Below, piece by piece: positions 31,488 to 34,563 of a stretch of DNA of 34,563 nt. The DNA lies in contig CALHAG010000021.1 of assembly GCA_937934305.1 (NCBI GenBank), positions 1 through 34,563 of the forward strand. The letters are read 5' to 3'. The translations under genes and the position numbers were made by a program. The DNA is from Candidatus Caldarchaeum subterraneum (GTDB lineage: Archaea > Thermoproteota > Nitrososphaeria_A > Caldarchaeales > Caldarchaeaceae). Each line of letters begins with the position of its first letter. The stretch's first letter is position 1. The notes below the pieces were generated by a model. It searched no databases and was not told where the DNA came from. It worked only from the letters and a program-made list of their open reading frames with translations.

Positions 31488-32885
31488 GTGGATTTTTTGG
31501 TCAGCAAACCCATCAAATATGGGGCCGTAGTCGCCTCAGTGGCTATCCTAGGATACCTTATGGGGCTTGATGTTAAGCAGATGACTTCACTCATCGTTCT
31601 CGCGGGAATGATTGGGGCCACTTTGATGTTTTGGCGCTTCAGGCTGGTGTTCGCGTTTTTCGCCCTCGCCTTGATGCTTGGAACAGACCTTCTCGAAATA
31701 GACCTGCTCATCAAATTCGCTCATCTCGACACCATATTGTTTCTCGCGTCGATGATGGTTGTTGTAGGGTATCTCGAGGAGGCGCGTTTCTTTGAATACG
31801 TGATAGACAGGTTACAGGCTATAATAGGAAACAGGCCAAGAGCGATGGTTGTGTTCTTCATGGCCATGTCAGCTCTTTTGGCGGCGTTGGTTGACGAGGT
31901 AACATCGATACTTATTATGACCGCTGTTTTGCTCGACTTCACCTCCCGCTACAACCTTAACCCCGTCAGGTTCATCATACTCTCGATATTCGCAACCAAC
32001 ATCGGAAGCTCCGCGACGGTAGTGGGAAACCCCGTCGGAGTCATGATAGCGTTTCAAGCACAGCTCGGTTTCGCCGACTTTCTGAGATGGGCCACGCCAA
32101 TATCCATCGCCTCCCTGACGCTATGCATACTTCTAAGCCTCTTCGTTTTCCGCAAAGACATAGAGCAGTTAAGCCAAGCCATGAAAAGCGAGTCCAGTGT
32201 GAAAATCACCGCCATCGAAAAGGCAGATGGTGGACATAGAGTTGACATCAGAAAGCCTGCTGTGATTTTCTTGGCCACCATTATCGGTCTCATTCTTCAT
32301 ACACCCATTGAGCAGGCGCTGGGTTTGGGGAAGAACGCCATGCTTCTAGGTGTGCCGTTTCTCTTCGCGGGAATAGTTCTTTTTATGGAGCGGGAGAGAG
32401 CGAGAGAGTTGGTGGAGAGGAGGATAGACTGGTGGACGCTGCTGTTTTTCATGATATTTTTCGCGAGCGTAGGCACTCTTAGCCACACAGGAGCCACTCA
32501 GGTTTTCGCAAATCTGATACTTGCAAACGCTGGCGACTCTTTAACCACACTATCCCTTGTCGTAATGATTGTGGGGGGGTTAATGTCAGCTTTTATGGAC
32601 AATGTTCTCGCGGTAGCCACATGGATTCCCATAATCAAGACGCTAGGAGAATTTGGCGTCAACGTTTTCCCACTATGGTGGACCATGCTGTTTGCGAGCA
32701 CCTTCTGGGGCAACCTGACAGTCATCGGAAGCACAGCCAACATAGTTGCCGTAGGTATGCTGGAGCGCCGTGAACGGATTCACATTACACTTAGGCAGTG
32801 GATAGGTGTGGGTGTGGCAATAACCCTGCCCACCGCGGCGATGGCGCTCACATTAATTTTGATTCAGCTACCCTTGATGATTTAG
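31488..32885 (+). CDS. Ion transporter superfamily permease (ArsB/NhaD/CitM type)
   Basis: This 465-aa carrier has about 11-12 membrane helices in two related halves. Conserved IT-superfamily features are ALVDEVTSILIMT and NIGSSATVVGNPVGVMIA in the first half, with MDNVLAVATWIPI and TVIGSTANIVAVGM in the second. The buried acidic and Asn residues there are used for ion coupling in NhaD/ArsB relatives. The substrate could be Na+/H+, arsenite or a dicarboxylate, and the sequence does not decide. No arsR or arsC gene is nearby. The start is GTG 31488. TTG 31497 is an alternative with better Shine-Dalgarno spacing (GGAG at 31483). It shares a 4-nt stop overlap with the next gene. Confidence 0.85.
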   Translation: MDFLVSKPIKYGAVVASVAILGYLMGLDVKQMTSLIVLAGMIGATLMFWRFRLVFAFFALALMLGTDLLEIDLLIKFAHLDTILFLASMMVVVGYLEEARFFEYVIDRLQAIIGNRPRAMVVFFMAMSALLAALVDEVTSILIMTAVLLDFTSRYNLNPVRFIILSIFATNIGSSATVVGNPVGVMIAFQAQLGFADFLRWATPISIASLTLCILLSLFVFRKDIEQLSQAMKSESSVKITAIEKADGGHRVDIRKPAVIFLATIIGLILHTPIEQALGLGKNAMLLGVPFLFAGIVLFMERERARELVERRIDWWTLLFFMIFFASVGTLSHTGATQVFANLILANAGDSLTTLSLVVMIVGGLMSAFMDNVLAVATWIPIIKTLGEFGVNVFPLWWTMLFASTFWGNLTVIGSTANIVAVGMLERRERIHITLRQWIGVGVAITLPTAAMALTLILIQLPLMI

Positions 32886-33136
32886 TCGGCGCTGGGCTTG
32901 GCTACAATAACGATGTCTTCTTTTTTCTTCGTAACCCATACCTCGTAGCCATACTTCAGCAGCGTCATGAAGCAGTCATGCCACGGAAAAAACGCCGGCT
33001 CCCGGACAACAATCTCAAACCCGCCGTACTCTGTGTTGACCTCGCCTGTCTTACCGACCTGAAGCTCGAGACATTTCCTCAAGTCGGCGCCAAAAAAAGC
33101 AGCAGACTTTTTCCCCGATTCTGTATTCAAAGCCAT
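32882..33136 (-). CDS. Small conserved-looking protein of unknown function
   Basis: This is an 84-aa soluble protein that I do not recognise. It has alternating strand and helix segments: FEIVVREPAFFPWHDCFMTLLKYGYEV in the middle and a charged KKKEDIVIVAK end. It is supported as a gene by a TATA-like TTAAATA (33157-33163, minus) 24 nt before the ATG, which would make the message leaderless, and by the same 4-nt stop overlap with its convergent neighbour that real genes here show. Confidence 0.65.
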   Translation of the reverse strand: MALNTESGKKSAAFFGADLRKCLELQVGKTGEVNTEYGGFEIVVREPAFFPWHDCFMTLLKYGYEVWVTKKKEDIVIVAKPSAD

Positions 33137-33180
33137 GGTTTGATGCCTCTCTTCGGTATTTAACCGCTATCCCGCTAACC

Positions 33181-33190
33181 TTTTATAAAC
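33181..33190 (+). promoter_or_regulatory. TATA box of pheA
   Basis: TTTTATAAAC is centred about 27 nt before the TTG at 33212, fitting a leaderless message. The box of the divergent small gene lies about 20 nt to its left. Confidence 0.6.
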
Positions 33191-33211
33191 CATGGCATCC
33201 ACTGGGGCAGA

Positions 33212-34042
33212 TTGCATACAACTGTTGCCTTCCAAGGTGAGAAAGGGGCCTACAGCGAGGAGGCGATATTCCATTTCTTCGGCGAAAATGTCCAGACCAT
33301 GCCCTGCAAAAGTATTCGGGATGTTTTCAAGAATTGTGAGGCCCGTGTTGTCGACTATGGTGTGGTTCCTGTGGAGAACAGCATAGAGGGAAGTGTCTTC
33401 GAGACCTATGATATGTTTCTCAGCTCAAGCGTAAAAGCTGTTGGCGAAATCATTCTCAGAATACGTCACTGCCTAATTGCTTTACCTGATGTTTCTCTCA
33501 GCGAAGTCGAGACAGTCTACTCCCATCCGCAGGCTCTTGCACAGTGCCGTGGATATCTCCAGTCACTCGGTGTGTCGGTTGAGGTTACCTATGACACCGC
33601 TGGCAGTGTGAAGATGATTAAGGAGCGCGGGTTAAGGAATGCTGCAGCGGTTGCGAGCGAGAGAGCCGCTGAAATCTATGGCATGAAGATTCTTGCAAAA
33701 GGAATAGAAGACTATGGACACAACTATACAAGGTTTCTTGTCATATCGGTGAAGGAGGCGCAGTATACCCCAAACAGTAAAACATCCATCATCTTCTCGA
33801 CAGCCCACAAGCCCGGGGCGCTCTACAACGCACTTGGAGCATTCGCGAGAAACGGTATAAACCTCACCAAGATAGAGTCGCGGCCAACCCGGCAAAGGCC
33901 ATGGGAATACTACTTCTTCGTCGATTTTGAGGGGCATCAAGAAGATGAACACGTGAAGAAAGCTTTGGCTGAGCTGGCCTCCTACACATCTTTCATAAAA
34001 GTCCTCGGCTCTTATCCACGTGCCTCAACCGACTTATCCTAA
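33212..34042 (+). CDS. pheA: Prephenate dehydratase with ACT domain
   Basis: This 276-aa enzyme converts prephenate to phenylpyruvate in phenylalanine synthesis. Catalytic-domain marks are FQGEKGAYSEEA (8-19), VVPVENSIEGSV (51-62) and the TRF motif (173-175). The ACT domain (about 190-265), with GALYNALGAF (202-211) and ESRP (222-225), binds phenylalanine for feedback control. There is no chorismate mutase domain. It starts with TTG 33212, directly before the family's TVAFQG and about 27 nt from the TATA box. It shares a 4-nt stop overlap with the convergent dehydrogenase gene. Confidence 0.96.
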   Translation: MHTTVAFQGEKGAYSEEAIFHFFGENVQTMPCKSIRDVFKNCEARVVDYGVVPVENSIEGSVFETYDMFLSSSVKAVGEIILRIRHCLIALPDVSLSEVETVYSHPQALAQCRGYLQSLGVSVEVTYDTAGSVKMIKERGLRNAAAVASERAAEIYGMKILAKGIEDYGHNYTRFLVISVKEAQYTPNSKTSIIFSTAHKPGALYNALGAFARNGINLTKIESRPTRQRPWEYYFFVDFEGHQEDEHVKKALAELASYTSFIKVLGSYPRASTDLS

Positions 34043-34563
34043 CCAATCCTGATGTTGCAGAGCTTTTCAAGAACCTCAACCAGGGCCTGTGTACCGTTTT
34101 CGCCGTGACCCATTTCATCAAGTGTTTTCACCAGCTCAGATACAAGCGCTACACCGGGTAGGCAGAGGCCAAGGCTCTCGGTTGTCTCCCTCAGGATTCG
34201 CAGGTCTTTCCTAAGGTGCTTCACCTTGAAACCTGGTCTAAAGTCTCTCATCACCATTCTCGGGCCGAGGGTGCTCAGTTGCCAAGAGCCGCCAGCACCT
34301 GTCGAGATCACCTCTATGACTTTTCTCAAGTCAAGCCCTGCCTTGGCCGCGACCATTAGTGTTTCGCATACCCCGAGAAGGTTTAGCGAAACCGCTACTT
34401 GGTTACATAGCTTGGTGAAGCTTCCCATGCCCGCTCCACCCATGTAGTAGATGTTTTTCCCCATCGCCTCGAAAACAGGCCGTATTTTCTCGAAGATTTC
34501 GGGCTTGCCTCCAACCATTATCGTGAGTGCTCCCTGCTCAGCGGCCATAGTGCTTCCAGAAAC
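34039..34563 (-). CDS. Beta-hydroxyacid dehydrogenase (3-hydroxyisobutyrate dehydrogenase family), 5' end cut by window
   Basis: Only the C-terminal 174 residues are present; the frame is open to the window edge (VSGST before the first internal Met). The NAD(P)-binding Rossmann domain would lie outside. The remaining part has VSGSTMAAEQGALTIMVGG, the family's second signature, and GMGSFTKLCNQVAV, where the lysine is the catalytic residue. The helical C-terminal domain then follows. The exact substrate (3-hydroxyisobutyrate, tartronate semialdehyde or another) cannot be told without the N terminus. Confidence 0.9.
   Translation of the reverse strand, partial: VSGSTMAAEQGALTIMVGGKPEIFEKIRPVFEAMGKNIYYMGGAGMGSFTKLCNQVAVSLNLLGVCETLMVAAKAGLDLRKVIEVISTGAGGSWQLSTLGPRMVMRDFRPGFKVKHLRKDLRILRETTESLGLCLPGVALVSELVKTLDEMGHGENGTQALVEVLEKLCNIRIG

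Overview
This window looks like a chromosomal segment of a thermophilic TACK-group archaeon, most probably of the Aigarchaeota/Caldiarchaeum type, though that placement is inference. The archaeal assignment rests on Alba, aIF-1A, a UPF0147 protein, an archaeal Ygr210/YchF-type GTPase, a GTPBP1-like GTPase, a TackOD1-type zinc domain, TATA boxes at leaderless starts, and a CRISPR repeat whose transcribed strand ends in ATTGAAAG. No ribosomal RNA, prophage or insertion sequence is visible. Genes are packed tightly on both strands, with very little intergenic space.

Layout. 1-590: the leader end of a CRISPR array and its leader, transcribed leftwards; no cas genes are in the window. 591-2729: a YchF-like GTPase and a stand-alone NAD(P)HX dehydratase. 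2778-9889: a long rightward run with an unknown Rossmann protein coupled to Alba, a zinc-ribbon small GTPase overlapping a TackOD1 zinc protein, an NnrS-like membrane protein, a K+ channel, an MFS carrier, a threonine dehydratase-like enzyme and aIF-1A. 9886-13791: a leftward block of glutamine synthetase, three stand-alone Lrp/AsnC effector (RAM) proteins and a GTPBP1-like GTPase. 13945-15286: a CtaA-like membrane protein facing a VKOR plus membrane thioredoxin pair. 15368-18436: a DHA2 drug exporter and CTP synthase. 18433-21307: an ABC-2 exporter and an EamA transporter. 21346-25884: a giant surface protein. 26143-26216: tRNA-Asn(GTT). 26220-34563: an orphan HsdR_N-like protein, a U-type Fe-S scaffold, an HD phosphohydrolase, thymidylate kinase, dihydroxy-acid dehydratase, UPF0147, an ArsB/NhaD-type transporter, a small unknown, prephenate dehydratase and a truncated beta-hydroxyacid dehydrogenase.

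How the genes work together. Amino-acid and nitrogen metabolism recurs (glnA with RAM proteins, ilvD, a threonine dehydratase-like gene, pheA), as does nucleotide metabolism (pyrG, tmk, HD dNTPase-like). Promoters fall into two classes. Many first genes have an AT-rich TATA-like box about 25 nt before the start codon and so look leaderless, often starting with TTG. A few, such as glnA and the UPF0147 gene, have the box about 48 nt upstream and a clear Shine-Dalgarno sequence. Five of seven convergent protein-gene pairs share their stop codons in a 4-nt overlap. The one convergent pair separated by a gap is the junction before the giant surface protein, where the far side carries a decayed copy of the EamA gene's 3' end. 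This suggests that the surface-protein gene was inserted there.
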